64,000 nt of DNA from Microcystis panniformis FACHB-1757 (GCF_001264245.1 NZ_CP011339.1:4030001-4094000); one strand, 5' to 3'. Positions 54,578 through 64,000 are shown, counted from the stretch's first letter. The notes: generated from the letters alone by a model not told the origin. Translations and numbers: made by a program.

Positions 54578-55771
54578 TTGAGGAAAACCGTGACTCGTCA
54601 AGTAACTCGTCGTCCTACTAAAGTCCAATCTAGCCCTGGGTCCCCTAGGTCCCTGGACTCAAATAATAAAAAAAAGCCTGTAGCCGTTAAAAGGGCAAAA
54701 AAACAGCGTAAACCTAACCTAATCGCTTCTTTTCTCCTTCAGGTTCTTCGCTTCTCTATCCTTGGTGTCGGTTTAGGTGCGATCGCTGGTACGGTTTTAA
54801 CGGTGGTGGATCCCAGCAAATTACCCCTACACCCAAAACCCACCGCTACTAATTCCCCGACTCCCAAACCCGTCACCCCAAAACCGACCACCTTAGTTTT
54901 AAACGAAAATCTCAGCAGCCTTAACCAGAAATTACAGGCTTTAGCGGTCAAATATCCGAAATTACAGGCTGGAGCTTTATTTATTGACCTTGATAACGGT
55001 GCTTACGCTAATTTTCGAGAAGATACTATTTTTGCTGCCGCTAGTACGATTAAAATCCCGATTCTGGTGGCCTTTTTTGAGGATGTGGACGCGGGGAAAA
55101 TTCGTCTCGATGAAACCCTTGTGGCCAGTAAGGATGTCCTGGCCAGTGGGTCTGGGGATATGCAGTATCTAGGAGTGAATAAAACCTATACTGCCCTAGA
55201 AACCGCCACTAAAATGAACGTAATTAGCGATAATACCGCTACTAATATGTTAATTAAGCGCATGGGCGGCAAAAAGGCTCTTAATCAGCGTTTTCAAGCT
55301 TGGGGTTTGACCAGTACGGTAATTAATAACCCTTTACCAGACTTGGAAGGAACCAATACCACAAGTCCGAGAGATTTGGTGACAATCTTAGGAAAAGTTA
55401 ATCAAGGGGAATTACTCAGTTTACGTTCCCGCGATCGTCTATTAAATATTATGCAGGAAACGCGCACTCGCACCCTGCTGCCCCAAGGTATCGAGAAATC
55501 CGCCGATATTGCCCATAAAACCGGTGATATTGGCTCGATGTTAGCGGATGCGGGGATTATTGATATGCCCAACGGGAAACGCTATCTAGGAGCAGTGATG
55601 GTCAAACGTCCCCACAATGATAGTAACGCTAGGACTCTGATTCAACAAATATCGCGCACGGCCTACCAACACTTTAAATGGTATCAAACTCAACCGGCAG
55701 CCAAACCGCAACCAGTCGCCCAGTCTTCTCCCTCTCCTAGTCCAGTCGTTAGTCCTAGTCCGGGTAATTAG
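54578..55771 (+). CDS. Membrane-anchored class A beta-lactamase-like serine hydrolase
   Basis: The 397-residue product starts at TTG 54578 or GTG 54590. A basic N-terminus leads into one transmembrane helix (about 47-72) and a Pro/Thr-rich linker. The penicillin-binding fold follows: nucleophile motif STIK in AASTIKIPILVAF, SDN in NVISDNTATN and KTG in AHKTGDIGSM. The Glu of true class A lactamases is not obvious, so a D,D-peptidase-like or unknown esterase activity is possible. A Pro/Ser tail ends the protein. It acts in the periplasm. Confidence 0.85.
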   Translation: MRKTVTRQVTRRPTKVQSSPGSPRSLDSNNKKKPVAVKRAKKQRKPNLIASFLLQVLRFSILGVGLGAIAGTVLTVVDPSKLPLHPKPTATNSPTPKPVTPKPTTLVLNENLSSLNQKLQALAVKYPKLQAGALFIDLDNGAYANFREDTIFAAASTIKIPILVAFFEDVDAGKIRLDETLVASKDVLASGSGDMQYLGVNKTYTALETATKMNVISDNTATNMLIKRMGGKKALNQRFQAWGLTSTVINNPLPDLEGTNTTSPRDLVTILGKVNQGELLSLRSRDRLLNIMQETRTRTLLPQGIEKSADIAHKTGDIGSMLADAGIIDMPNGKRYLGAVMVKRPHNDSNARTLIQQISRTAYQHFKWYQTQPAAKPQPVAQSSPSPSPVVSPSPGN

Positions 55772-55774
55772 CCC

Positions 55775-56041
55775 CTAGGTTAAATTATTGGCTAAAAGAC
55801 GGGCCAATTGTTCGGCATTTGCCCGGGGGGAAAGACGAGGAAGGATTTTTTCCCCCGTGGCCAGTTTTTGACAGAGGACGGGGATTTCGTACTGATAAGC
55901 GTTAAACCAATCCTCTCGACTGGTAATGTCCCTAATTTCTAACTGCCAGTCCGGTTGACGGATTTTTTCTAGTTTCTCTAGCAACCCTTCGCAAAGATGA
56001 CAGTCCGGTTTACTGTATAAAATTAGTTCTATGGTAGTCAT
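55775..56041 (-). CDS. Glutaredoxin-like thiol protein (DUF836)
   Basis: The 88-residue protein has the thioredoxin-fold start IELILYSKPDCHLCEGL with a CxxC active site (CHLC) and the cis-Pro in EIPVL. It belongs to the glutaredoxin-like DUF836 group, and is likely a cytosolic thiol reductant; partner unknown. It converges with the hydrolase gene, ending 3 bp from its stop. Confidence 0.9.
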   Translation of the reverse strand: MTTIELILYSKPDCHLCEGLLEKLEKIRQPDWQLEIRDITSREDWFNAYQYEIPVLCQKLATGEKILPRLSPRANAEQLARLLANNLT

Positions 56042-56049
56042 AAATATTT

Positions 56050-56289
56050 ATGTTCATTACCTCCACGATTAGTCTCTCATCAACAATTCTACAAACTCCC
56101 ACACCCACAACGACTTTAAATAATAATTTAGTTAATTCAGGTTCTCAAGATCTAGTCTATATCGGTGTGTTTCTTCTGGCAATTACCCTGGTCATGGTTA
56201 TTGGTATTATCAATAAGAAAATTGAATACGCTCTCATTTTTGCCGCCACTCTCACTGTGATTTTAATTGCTTTCCTCTGGTTTTTATAA
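56050..56289 (+). CDS. Small membrane protein, two helices
   Basis: The 79-residue protein has a hydrophilic N-terminus of about 30 residues rich in Thr and two transmembrane helices (LVYIGVFLLAITLVMVIGI and YALIFAATLTVILIAFLWFL). It starts 8 bp from the divergent glutaredoxin-like gene. Similar short proteins are common in cyanobacteria but I do not know a name. Function unknown. Confidence 0.7.
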   Translation: MFITSTISLSSTILQTPTPTTTLNNNLVNSGSQDLVYIGVFLLAITLVMVIGIINKKIEYALIFAATLTVILIAFLWFL

Positions 56290-56430
56290 GTCCTTCAACC
56301 AAGGGGATTGAAGGCAAATCCCCCTTAATAAAGATTAACGGCTCTCGTTGATTCACCTTCACCGAATTGTTAAGTAATTCGAGTTCAGACTTGACAAAAA
56401 TCTCCCTAGGACCGAGCGGAAGATTAAGGA

Positions 56431-56722
56431 GTGCATCTCACATTTGCAGAAATACCGACAATTAGCAATTATCAGTGACTCTTAAATTAGTACAAAAATA
56501 TGAACAATCGCGTGTAAGCATCCCACCGAAAAACTAATGCGCTCCGGGGTTTGGGTCCCAACGGGGGGTTTGGGTAGGGTTGATTCATGAATCAACCCTA
56601 CTATGAATCAACCCTACCCAAAAGCTTGGATTGAGTGATAAAACCGAAAGTAACGCCCAATTTTAGGAGAAAGTTTCCCCTTAAAAATCCCAAATTAGTA
56701 GATTTACAAAAATGAGATGCAC
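56431..56722. repeat. MITE family A, copy 2 (complete)
   Basis: The 292-bp element has inverted ends GTGCATCTCACATTTG and CAAAAATGAGATGCAC. It matches the truncated copy at 2819-3152, with only two GATGAATCAACCCTAC-like units. No coding frame is present. The rest of the 56290-56814 gap is featureless. Confidence 0.88.
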
Positions 56723-56814
56723 CCCAAGCAAAACGATCGGACTTATAATATAATTGTATTGATTGTCCCTTGTTGCTAGAATCACCCCAAATTGACTCAA
56801 TGGGTTTATAAACG

Positions 56815-57519
56815 ATGACAACCCTAGATATTGCTACCGATATTGTCTGTCCTCCCACCGATTTATGGAGTGATGAACCACCCGTGGAAAGTGATCTGCA
56901 TTTACAACAAATTATTTTATTATTATCTTGTCTTGATTGGCTCTGGCAAGATAGAAACGATTACTATGCCTCGGGCAATTTGACTATTTATTATAACGAA
57001 AGACAACTGAAACAGCGAGATTTTTGTGGACCAGATTTTTTCGTGGTTTTAGATACAGAGAAACGTCCCAGGAAAAGTTGGGTCGTCTGGGGAGAAGGGG
57101 GTAAATATCCCAATGTAATCATCGAAATTCTCTCCAATTCCACCGCTAATGTGGACAGAAAAGCCAAAAAGGAACTATATCAGCATACTTTCCGGACTCC
57201 TGAGTATTTTTGGTTTGATCCTAATACCTTAGAATGGCAAGGATTCACTTTAATCGAGGGACAATACCAACCGATTACCCCCAATGAAAACGGTTATTTA
57301 TGGAGTAAGCAACTAGGATTATATTTAGGGATTTTTGCCAATAAATTGCGCTATTTCACCGAATCGGGTGAATTAGTCCCCACCCCTCAAGAGTCGGCCC
57401 AACAGGAAAGATTAGCCAAAGAACGGGAAAGATTAGCCAAAGAAAGAGAACAACAACGGGCGGAAAAATTAGCCCAAAAGCTGCGAGAATTGGGCATTAA
57501 TCCCGATGAAATTGCTTAA
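56815..57519 (+). CDS. Uma2-family (DUF820) putative endonuclease
   Basis: The 234-residue protein is a full-length paralogue of the one at 18550, with CGPDFFVVLD, YPNVIIEILSNSTANVDRK and EYFWFDPNTLEWQGF. It ends in a Glu/Arg/Lys coiled coil with a tandem ERLAKERERLAKE repeat. The catalytic-type Asp, Glu and Lys positions are kept. Role unknown. It precedes the broken parA gene. Confidence 0.86.
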   Translation: MTTLDIATDIVCPPTDLWSDEPPVESDLHLQQIILLLSCLDWLWQDRNDYYASGNLTIYYNERQLKQRDFCGPDFFVVLDTEKRPRKSWVVWGEGGKYPNVIIEILSNSTANVDRKAKKELYQHTFRTPEYFWFDPNTLEWQGFTLIEGQYQPITPNENGYLWSKQLGLYLGIFANKLRYFTESGELVPTPQESAQQERLAKERERLAKEREQQRAEKLAQKLRELGINPDEIA

Positions 57520-57788
57520 ATATCCAGTTGGGGGTTTTAGGGTGGAAACCATGGCGCAATTTTTCCTTAATTGCTAGGCATTAAGACGAGGAATCCGAAA
57601 GTCTGATTATAGCCTAGAAATCATGGCAAAATCTCCACACTGATGTTATGATAACGACCAAGGGTAACAATCTTCAAATATAATTAATGCCATGGTGCAA
57701 AAAATAGCTTTTTTTAATCATAAAGGTGGAGTGAGCAAAACTACAACCACTTTTAACCTTGGTTGGATGCTTGCTGAGAAGGGCAAAA

Positions 57789-59033
57789 GGCTCTTCTGGT
57801 TTTCGTGTGTTAATTTTTGTTATGAATTAAAGCAAGCAAACAGCTTAAGTCGAAGATGTTCAAAATTGGTAAATCCATAACTCATTCTTTTAATAAGCTT
57901 TATTTTGGTATTCATTCCCTCAATTAATCCGTTGGTTGTCTGATTTTCAAAGTAATTACAAATACCTGGCAAATGCTTCTGGATCATCCTGGCACTACTT
58001 TCATATAATATCCCGCCTATTCTTATCCATTTTTCCAATTTTCTCTCAGCACCTCTGAACGTTCTACTACTTTGATAAATTTGTCTAATTTCTTCTTTCA
58101 TTTCCCAGGCTATTCCTAAGCATGGATGTTCTTTCAGAATAACTTCTAGTTGTTGTTTTTGCTCGTCCTTTAAGTCCTCTTTATTCTTCCATAATAAATG
58201 AGGTAATCCTTTTTCATGCACCCCCATTAACTTTCTCAATTTATTAAGCTCGTCATTGATGATAGCCATTACATGAAAACGGTCATAGATGATTTTAGCA
58301 TTGGGAAATAATTCCTTGATCACTGCTGTAAATCCTGACCACATATCGACGCTCACTTCTTTCACTTTCTCCCGAACTGCGTCTGGCTGTGCTTTTAAGG
58401 CTTCCATTAATTCTTCTTGCTTATGTCCTTTAATCACATCTAGTAAAATTTTCTTGTCCATATCTACGACCGTTGTGATGAAATCTTTATGTCCTTTTAA
58501 GTTACTAAATTCATCTAAGCTTATTCGTTCTGGTGCTTCCCACTCTTCCTTTTCTAGTTCTTTAGCACAGTGATTAAATATTAACTCAACTTCTGACCAT
58601 CCTAACCCTTCTTCTCGACTTATTTCTTCGATGCTACAATTTTTTACTCTCTCATAAATCATCGATTCATAGCGAATTGTATGATGCTGTCTTAATCTCA
58701 TAAAACTCAGTCTTTCGCTGATATACTTTTGGCACTTTTGACAATGAAACTGACGGCGTGGTACTTCTAAATATACTGGATTACCTAATATTGACAAGTC
58801 TCTGACTAGATTATACTCTGTCTGATTGATTCTGTCTAAGGTTTGATGGCAATTCGGACATTCAATTGTTTCATTTAAAAGAGCAAGCTTTAGGAAAATT
58901 GTCTGAGCAATTTTTTGATAATTGACCACTGTTACATTTGGTAAATCGAGGAGTTGATCAAAATTTATCCACATAACCCACCTCCTGTTCTGTGTTACTA
59001 TTATACCATGCTCACACAGAACCTAGAAGAGCC
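57789..59033. mobile_element. ISL3-family insertion sequence, complete
   Basis: The 1245-bp element has ends GGCTCTTCTGGTTTTCGTGTG and, on the other side, CTCACACAGAACCTAGAAGAGCC as inverted match. The flanks repeat GGCAAAA (57782-57788 and 59034-59040), 8 bp if the terminal G is counted. It interrupts the parA-type gene. The MITE at 18352-18483 shares its ends. Confidence 0.93.
57820..58974 (-). CDS. ISL3-family transposase
   Basis: The 384-residue protein has an N-terminal zinc finger (CPNCHQTL and CQKCQKYISE), an HTH (SIEEISREEGLGWSEVE), and the DDE domain: Asp in RISLDEFSN, Asp in VSVDMWSGF followed by IYDRFHV, and Glu in TNGLIEGMNTKIKLIKRM. This is the DDE_Tnp_ISL3 pattern. No defect is visible, so the copy may be active. 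Confidence 0.95.
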   Translation of the reverse strand: MWINFDQLLDLPNVTVVNYQKIAQTIFLKLALLNETIECPNCHQTLDRINQTEYNLVRDLSILGNPVYLEVPRRQFHCQKCQKYISERLSFMRLRQHHTIRYESMIYERVKNCSIEEISREEGLGWSEVELIFNHCAKELEKEEWEAPERISLDEFSNLKGHKDFITTVVDMDKKILLDVIKGHKQEELMEALKAQPDAVREKVKEVSVDMWSGFTAVIKELFPNAKIIYDRFHVMAIINDELNKLRKLMGVHEKGLPHLLWKNKEDLKDEQKQQLEVILKEHPCLGIAWEMKEEIRQIYQSSRTFRGAERKLEKWIRIGGILYESSARMIQKHLPGICNYFENQTTNGLIEGMNTKIKLIKRMSYGFTNFEHLRLKLFACFNS

Positions 59034-59135
59034 GGCAAAAGAGTAATTATTGTCGATACCGATCCCCAATGTAACTTAACTGGTATGGCTTTGACTAATG
59101 AAAGTGAAGATAGGGAGGAAAGACTACAAGCAATC

Positions 59136-59257
59136 TAAGTAGGGAGGCGCAATTATTTGTAGGATGGGTTAGCGGTAGCGTAACATAATCGGGCGTTGGG
59201 TTTCATGCTTCAACCCAACCTACGTTCATCTTATATTTAATTCCACCCACCTACTTA
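59136..59257. repeat. MITE family D in the parA pseudogene
   Basis: The 122-bp element begins TAAGTAGGGAGGCGCAATTA and ends AATTCCACCCACCTACTTA, imperfect inverted repeats. The TAAGTAG termini resemble family C, but the interior (GTAGGATGGGTTAGCGGTAG, CAACCCAACCTAC) differs and folds on itself. Confidence 0.75.
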
Positions 59258-59481
59258 CAATACTTGCTCTAATATTAAAACAGCTTTAGCACCTGCTTTT
59301 GAGTCTCAACCGAGATTAATTGAAGCTGTGGAATGTATTCCTATTGATGGTCGTGATAACTTATTTTTACTGCCCAGTCATGTGGGGTTGGCTGAATGTG
59401 AAGTTACCCTAGGTCTTGCTCAAGAACTTAGTGGGACAATTCAGACTTTAAAAAATCTCCCTGGTGCGATTACATATTTAT

Positions 59482-60080
59482 GGCTCTTCGGTAATTGTGG
59501 CTCTTCGTTACTTGTTATGGTTCGATAGGGGGGCATAAATCGACTAAATCCTTATCTGGCAAGAGACTTAATTGATTAGTTCGCTCTAAATTGACAAAAA
59601 TCGCTAAATGCCTTTCTATATAACCCACATTCCGCACCCTAAGCTGTCACAGAGAGAAATTACGGAGAGAAAAAATCAAAGTGAGCATAAAAATAAACAT
59701 AAGGAGCGAAAAAAGGCATTTGAGAAACAGTAAAGCACCAAAAATGGCATCAAAACCTATTCTCAATAAGGAGCAATAAGAATTAACACCACCTAGAGGA
59801 GTCAACAGATAAATAAAAGAAGAAATCCAAGAGATAAATCATAATTTAGAATAATCAATTAAAGTAAAAAACTAAATTATAGACATAGTAAAATGGAGCT
59901 ATAAATCAAAGATATTAGCTCATGTTCACTCATAGAAATTAAATTGATAGAGATAATAATTAGGGTTCTTCGTTACTTGGTATGGTTCAATAGGGGGGCA
60001 TAAATCGACTAAATCCTTATCTGGCAAGAGTTCTATTGATTAGTTCGTTCTAGAGCAAAAACAATTGACAAAAATCGCAT
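59482..60080. repeat. Family E repeats, two direct copies around AT-rich DNA
   Basis: GGCTCTTCG occurs twice (59482 and 59499). From the second a block of about 110 bp runs to 59607 (CTAAATCCTTATCTGGCAAG inside). The same block recurs at 59964-60079. The 350 bp between are AT-rich without a gene. They are probably remains of ISL3-type elements. A MITE B end (CGGATTTAGTAT) follows near 60093. Confidence 0.7.
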
Positions 60081-60142
60081 CAATGTCCTTACGGATTTAG
60101 TATCAGTTCACTGTTTACCGAACAATGAAAAAAGCCCCCCGA

Positions 60143-62929
60143 TTATCGCCGATGATACCAACGGGTAAATAATTTTTCTAACTCCACCCAAACGAATAAC
60201 AAGGTACTAAATCCCAAACAGATTAATAATTCTTCTTTAGTTAAAAATTGAGTACCGAAAAAATCTCGCAGAGCAGGAACATAGATTAACATCAGTTGAA
60301 AAATTGTCGTCAGGGTTACTGCTACCCAGAGATAGGGATTAGTCAAAGGATTCATTTCTATGGTAAGATGATCGCTCGATCGCACAGAAATGGCATGACC
60401 CATTTGAGCTAAACAGAGAGTAGTAAAAACCATAGTTTTCCATGAACCAGTATTACCAAAAAGCGGATCCAAGCGCACAGCGATAACCATTTGAGTGATA
60501 TTAATAATCGAAAAAATAATCCCAATTCTCACGATATAAGTTCCCAAACCGCGAGCAAAAATACTTTCTTGGGGACTAAAAGGAGGGCGACGCATAATAT
60601 TAGAAGAAGCGGGTTCCACTGCCAAAGCTAAAGCAGGTAAACCATCGGTAACTAAATTCATCCAGAGAATTTGTAGGGGAGTTAGGGGAGTAACTAAACC
60701 CAAAAGAGGCGAAGCAGCGATAGTAATTACTTCCCCGATATTACTGCCGAGAATATATTTAATAAAACTGCGAATATTGTTATAAACCACTCGCCCTTCT
60801 TCCGTAGCGGCGACGATGGTGGCAAAATTATCATCAAGGAGAATCATATCACTAGCCTCTTTGGTAACATCGGTGCCGGCGATTCCCATGGCAATGCCGA
60901 TATCTGCTTGTTTCAAGGCCGGAGCATCATTCACCCCATCTCCAGTCATAGCAACAAATTTACCCTTTTTTTGCAAGGCGCGGACAATGGTTAATTTATG
61001 TTCGGGGGAGACACGGGCATAGATGTTAGTTTTGTCAATAAGGTTTTCTAGCTGAATTGGTGATAATTTATCTAATTCTTGCCCTGAGATGACTAAAGCT
61101 CCCGCTTGGGCAATACCAAGACTTTTAGCCACCGCTAGAGCAGTTAATTGATGATCGCCGGTGATCATAATCGGACGGATTCCCGCTTCTCGACACCTAG
61201 TCACGGCGATTTGTACCTCTGGTCGCGCTGCGTCGAGCATACCGACCATTCCTAGCCAAATTAGCTCATCTTCGCTGATTTCAGTTAATTCTGGTGGATA
61301 AAGCAGGTTTTTGTATGCCAATCCTAAGACTCGCAAACCCCTGTTAGCCATAGCATTGTTAGCGACTAAGACTTTTTCTTTTTCCCTATCCCCAAAAGGA
61401 AGACTTTCTAATCCCGATTGATAGGAGAGACATTGTTCAAGGATTAATTCTGGGGAACCTTTGGTAAATAGTACGGGATTGACTCCTTGACAAATGACCG
61501 ACATTCGCTTTCTTTGGGAAGAAAAGGGGATTTCAGCGATTCTAGGGAACTCTTGCTTGGTTAGGGATAAATTTAAGCCCGCTTTCGCCCCTAAAACTAA
61601 TAAGGCTCCTTCTGTGGGATCGCCTAAAATGCTATCGTGACCATTATCGAGGTATAAACTGGCATCGTTGCAGAGGACACTGGCAATTAAGAGATGATGT
61701 AATTCTAGATCGGTTTTGGGATCGATCGCCCGTTGCTCGGAGTCTAAAAATTGTCCTTTTGGGCTATATCCTTCCCCAGTAACTGAAAAATTACGATTAA
61801 TTGTCTCTATCTCGCGTACAATCATTTTATTTTCCGTTAGCGTCCCAGTTTTGTCGGAACAGATCACATTAACGGAACCGAGGGTTTCTACTGCCGGCAG
61901 TTTACGAATCAAGGCCTGACGTTTAACCATGCGTTGAGTACCTAGGGCGAGCGTTAGGGTGATAACTGCGGGTAATCCTTCGGGAACGACGGCTACTGCC
62001 ATACTAAGGGAAACTTCCACTAATTCCTCTAGGGCCGACCAACCGGCATTGATCAGGCCGATGGTAATAGTCAGGGCAACTAAAATGAGAGAACCAGCAA
62101 CAAGGACATTACCCAAGTGAGTCATTCTTTTTTGGAGAGGAGTGGGTTCATTGCCGACTGTTGCTAACATTTGAGCGATTTTGCCTAATTCCGTTGTCAT
62201 CCCCGTATTGGTAACGATGACCTTGGCCCGGCCTTGCAGTACCTCTGTTCCGGTAAAGACAAAATTTAAGCGATCGCCGAGGGGAGTATCTCTGTCTAAG
62301 GGGTCAATGGAGGCGGATTTATTAACACTATTTGCCTCTCCTGTCAAGGCCGATTCGCGAATTTGCAGGTTAAAAGCTTCGATAATTTGGCCGTCGGCAC
62401 TGATTTGGGTTCCCGCTTCAATCAGCATGATGTCCCCGGGGACGAGATTAACCGCGTCTATTTCTCTGCGTTGACCCTCGCGGATAACATTAACTTGGGG
62501 AGAGGAGAGTTTTTTTAAAGCGGCCAGAGCTTTTTCGGCGCGACTTTCTTGCAGATAGCCGAGGATACCATTGAGGATGACAATTGTTAAGATAGCGATC
62601 GTATCTTTGAAGGGAACACCAATTTTAGCCAGATGACCGCGCTGTAATGCCAGTAAATCCAGTCCCCCGGAAATTATGGCCACGGCAATTAAGAGGAGGA
62701 GCATAATATTGGTAAACTGATCTAGGAGAATTTGCCAATTACTGCGCCCTGGACGTTCTTTTAGTTCATTTTTGCCATAATATTTAATTCTTTGGGCGAT
62801 TTGCTCCCTATTGAGGCCATTAACAGCCGAACTACCGAGGATAGATAGGGTGGTTTCCACCGGATAGGTATGCCAAGCTTGTTGCAAGTTAAGGCTAGAA
62901 TGGGCAGAATAGTCGGCATTAGCGGCCAT
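60143..62929 (-). CDS. Cation-transporting P-type ATPase (Ca2+ type)
   Basis: The 928-residue pump uses ATP to export cations, most likely Ca2+. Order: Cation_ATPase_N (about 10-80), actuator domain with ESALTGEANSV (TGE loop), the phosphorylation site CSDKTGTLTENKM, the hinge TGDGVNDAPALKQAD and about ten transmembrane helices. PEGLPAVITLTLALG in helix 4 and NLVTDGLPALALAVE in helix 6 carry the Ca2+-site residues of type IIA pumps. It is monocistronic. Mn2+ or Na+ transport cannot be excluded. Confidence 0.93.
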   Translation of the reverse strand: MAANADYSAHSSLNLQQAWHTYPVETTLSILGSSAVNGLNREQIAQRIKYYGKNELKERPGRSNWQILLDQFTNIMLLLLIAVAIISGGLDLLALQRGHLAKIGVPFKDTIAILTIVILNGILGYLQESRAEKALAALKKLSSPQVNVIREGQRREIDAVNLVPGDIMLIEAGTQISADGQIIEAFNLQIRESALTGEANSVNKSASIDPLDRDTPLGDRLNFVFTGTEVLQGRAKVIVTNTGMTTELGKIAQMLATVGNEPTPLQKRMTHLGNVLVAGSLILVALTITIGLINAGWSALEELVEVSLSMAVAVVPEGLPAVITLTLALGTQRMVKRQALIRKLPAVETLGSVNVICSDKTGTLTENKMIVREIETINRNFSVTGEGYSPKGQFLDSEQRAIDPKTDLELHHLLIASVLCNDASLYLDNGHDSILGDPTEGALLVLGAKAGLNLSLTKQEFPRIAEIPFSSQRKRMSVICQGVNPVLFTKGSPELILEQCLSYQSGLESLPFGDREKEKVLVANNAMANRGLRVLGLAYKNLLYPPELTEISEDELIWLGMVGMLDAARPEVQIAVTRCREAGIRPIMITGDHQLTALAVAKSLGIAQAGALVISGQELDKLSPIQLENLIDKTNIYARVSPEHKLTIVRALQKKGKFVAMTGDGVNDAPALKQADIGIAMGIAGTDVTKEASDMILLDDNFATIVAATEEGRVVYNNIRSFIKYILGSNIGEVITIAASPLLGLVTPLTPLQILWMNLVTDGLPALALAVEPASSNIMRRPPFSPQESIFARGLGTYIVRIGIIFSIINITQMVIAVRLDPLFGNTGSWKTMVFTTLCLAQMGHAISVRSSDHLTIEMNPLTNPYLWVAVTLTTIFQLMLIYVPALRDFFGTQFLTKEELLICLGFSTLLFVWVELEKLFTRWYHRR

Positions 62930-63050
62930 GGCAAGTGAAGATAGTTGATCTAAATAGATCTTAGCCCTTTCTTTCCGGGGTCACAGGAAAAAAACAAATG
63001 CTTAAACTGGCTCTTCCCTGCTCATAGACAGTCTTAAGGAGTAGTGTAGA

Positions 63051-63263
63051 TAAGTAGCTGGTTATAATTAAATTAAAAATGGATTTTAGGTTCGATCCCC
63101 CCTGCCCCCCTTGATAAGGGGGGTGCCGATAGGCGGGGGGATCTGATAATTTTTAACGCCTACCTACTTAAGTAGCTGGTTATAATTAAATTGAAGATAG
63201 ATCCCCCCTTAATCCCCCCTTGATAAGGGGGGTGTCTGAAAGTTTTTAACATCTACCTACTTA
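63051..63263. repeat. MITE family C copies 7 and 8, head to tail
   Basis: Copy 7 (63051-63170) and copy 8 (63169-63263) share the junction TACTTAAGTAGC, so two family C elements lie in direct contact. Copy 7 matches copies 2 and 3. Copy 8 has a shorter interior. Confidence 0.88.
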
Positions 63264-63272
63264 GTCAACAGC

Positions 63273-64000
63273 TTAGTAGGGTAAAGTAAACCAAAATTGT
63301 GAACCTTTTTCGTCATTATTCATAATGCCAATTTCACCTCCGTGAGCATGGATAATTTGACGACATAGATATAAACCTAGTCCTAAACTAATCTGATTAT
63401 TATTGTTGCCTCGTTGATAGCGATCAAATAATTGTTTTCTCTGGGTTTCGCTAATTCCCACCCCATTATCGGCAATGCTGCACCAGAGATAATTGCCCTC
63501 TAGTCTAGCGGATAAAGTGATAATTATTCCTTGGGGATTGTGTTTAAGGGCATTGGCTAATAAATTCTCAAAAACTCGCCAGAGATGGTGAGCATCGGCA
63601 TTAACTAAGGGTAAATCGGGGGAAAAATTATTAATTAAAGTTGCTTGATTTTCCTTTAATCTTAACTCCCATTCCTGACTGATCTGTTGACCGATTTCGT
63701 AGAGAGATAAAGGCTTTAGTTCTAGGGAAACTCCCCAAAGATCATTTTGTCGGGTTTCGACGAGAGAATCAATTAAAGTTAATTGTCGATCGCAACTGTC
63801 GGCCATCTGTTGTAAAATCTTCCGGGATACTTCTTTAGTTTCTCCCTGAGAATTTTTAATTAAATTATTTAATATCATTGACATCCCGATCACGGGATTG
63901 CGGAGATCATGAGAGACAGCATGAAGATAAATTTCTAAGGTTTCCTCAGTTTTTTGACGTTCTTGAATTTCGTTTTGTAGTTGTTTTTTTTGACGGCAAA
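63273..64000 (-). CDS. Sensor histidine kinase, C-terminal part (5' end beyond window)
   Basis: The minus-strand frame is open to the window edge; the frame start at 63893 is internal. The visible 242 residues show a coiled-coil linker, the H-box AVSHDLRNPVIGMS with the phosphorylated His, and a HATPase domain: N-box VFENLLANALKHNP, G1 DNGVGISETQR and G2 LGLGLYLCRQI. It autophosphorylates and passes phosphate to a response regulator, not seen here. The sensor domain is outside the window. Confidence 0.93.
   Translation of the reverse strand, partial: CRQKKQLQNEIQERQKTEETLEIYLHAVSHDLRNPVIGMSMILNNLIKNSQGETKEVSRKILQQMADSCDRQLTLIDSLVETRQNDLWGVSLELKPLSLYEIGQQISQEWELRLKENQATLINNFSPDLPLVNADAHHLWRVFENLLANALKHNPQGIIITLSARLEGNYLWCSIADNGVGISETQRKQLFDRYQRGNNNNQISLGLGLYLCRQIIHAHGGEIGIMNNDEKGSQFWFTLPY

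Larger units (their letters stand above)
57692..59481 (+). pseudogene. ParA/MinD-type ATPase gene, broken by insertions
   Basis: The pieces are 57692-57788, 59034-59135 and 59258-59481. The first encodes MVQKIAFFNHKGGVSKTTTT with the deviant Walker A KGGVSKTT. The second continues exactly after the ISL3 element as VIIVDTDPQCNLTG (Walker A' Asp). The third gives ALAPAFESQPRLIEAV and ECEVTLGLAQELSG, then ends at a family E repeat. The remaining C-terminus is missing. ParA ATPases of this kind partition plasmids or protein complexes; a partner gene is not seen. The gene is dead. Confidence 0.88.

Noticed and set aside
56601..56858. Minus-strand frame of 85 residues
   Set aside because: It lies mostly in MITE family A and the start of the Uma2 gene and has no family-like content.
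1..64000. tRNA, rRNA or prophage genes
   Set aside because: I looked for cloverleaf ends, rRNA signatures and phage structural genes by eye and saw none; a covariance-model search was not possible here.

Overview
The window reads as chromosome of a unicellular, bloom-type cyanobacterium, most like Microcystis. The evidence is the low-CO2 NDH-1MS genes (ndhF3, ndhD3, cupA), an RNase E with the cyanobacterial Arg-rich tail, a dgdA-ktrB-ktrA cluster, DUF2232, DUF2256 and DUF29 proteins, several Uma2 genes, HIP1-type GCGATCGC octamers, heptamer STRR repeats and a very heavy load of IS and MITE sequences. The species call is inference; no rRNA or tRNA gene was seen.

Layout. 1-2.7 kb: gene tail, exported peroxiredoxin, a small secreted Cys peptide on the minus strand and an AAA-like NTPase. 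2.7-5.4 kb: two abutting MITEs and a WD40 gene cut by an IS4-family element. 5.8-10.6 kb: two GT4 glycosyltransferases, an orphan DNA methyltransferase and an MBL-fold protein separated by MITEs. 11.1-18 kb: gnd, the rne-rnhB operon, a frameshifted TnpB element and DUF2232. 18.5-26 kb: cupA, ndhD3, an exported beta-carbonic anhydrase, ndhF3 and a CcmR/NdhR-type LysR gene, all on the minus strand: an inducible CO2-uptake module. 26.1-30 kb: decayed GT2 gene, sulfotransferase, GT2 and a Tn5-like IS inside a MITE. 30-44.7 kb: housekeeping and small conserved genes (DUF29 pair, S66 peptidase, CBS protein, nadC, SAM hydrolase family, GNAT, PP2C phosphatase, SpoIID protein) with several repeat tracts.

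44.8-50.1 kb is the most striking stretch. An IS605-type tnpB is split just after its last RuvC aspartate by a group II intron with an HNH-type reverse transcriptase. That reverse transcriptase is itself cut by an IS5-family IS (3-bp duplication) and by a MITE (8-bp duplication). Removing each insert restores the reading frame. 50.1-56.3 kb: ktrA, ktrB, dgdA, DUF2256, a TrmJ-type methyltransferase, a beta-lactamase-like hydrolase and a glutaredoxin-like protein. 56.4-60.1 kb: MITEs, a Uma2 gene and a parA-type gene broken by an ISL3 element and further repeats. 60.1-64 kb: Ca2+-type P-ATPase, tandem MITEs and a histidine kinase running off the end.

Core genes are intact, while intergenic and accessory DNA is dominated by nested insertions. 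Several insertions are young enough to show exact target duplications, and related non-autonomous and autonomous copies occur in the same window (an ISL3 element and a matching MITE).
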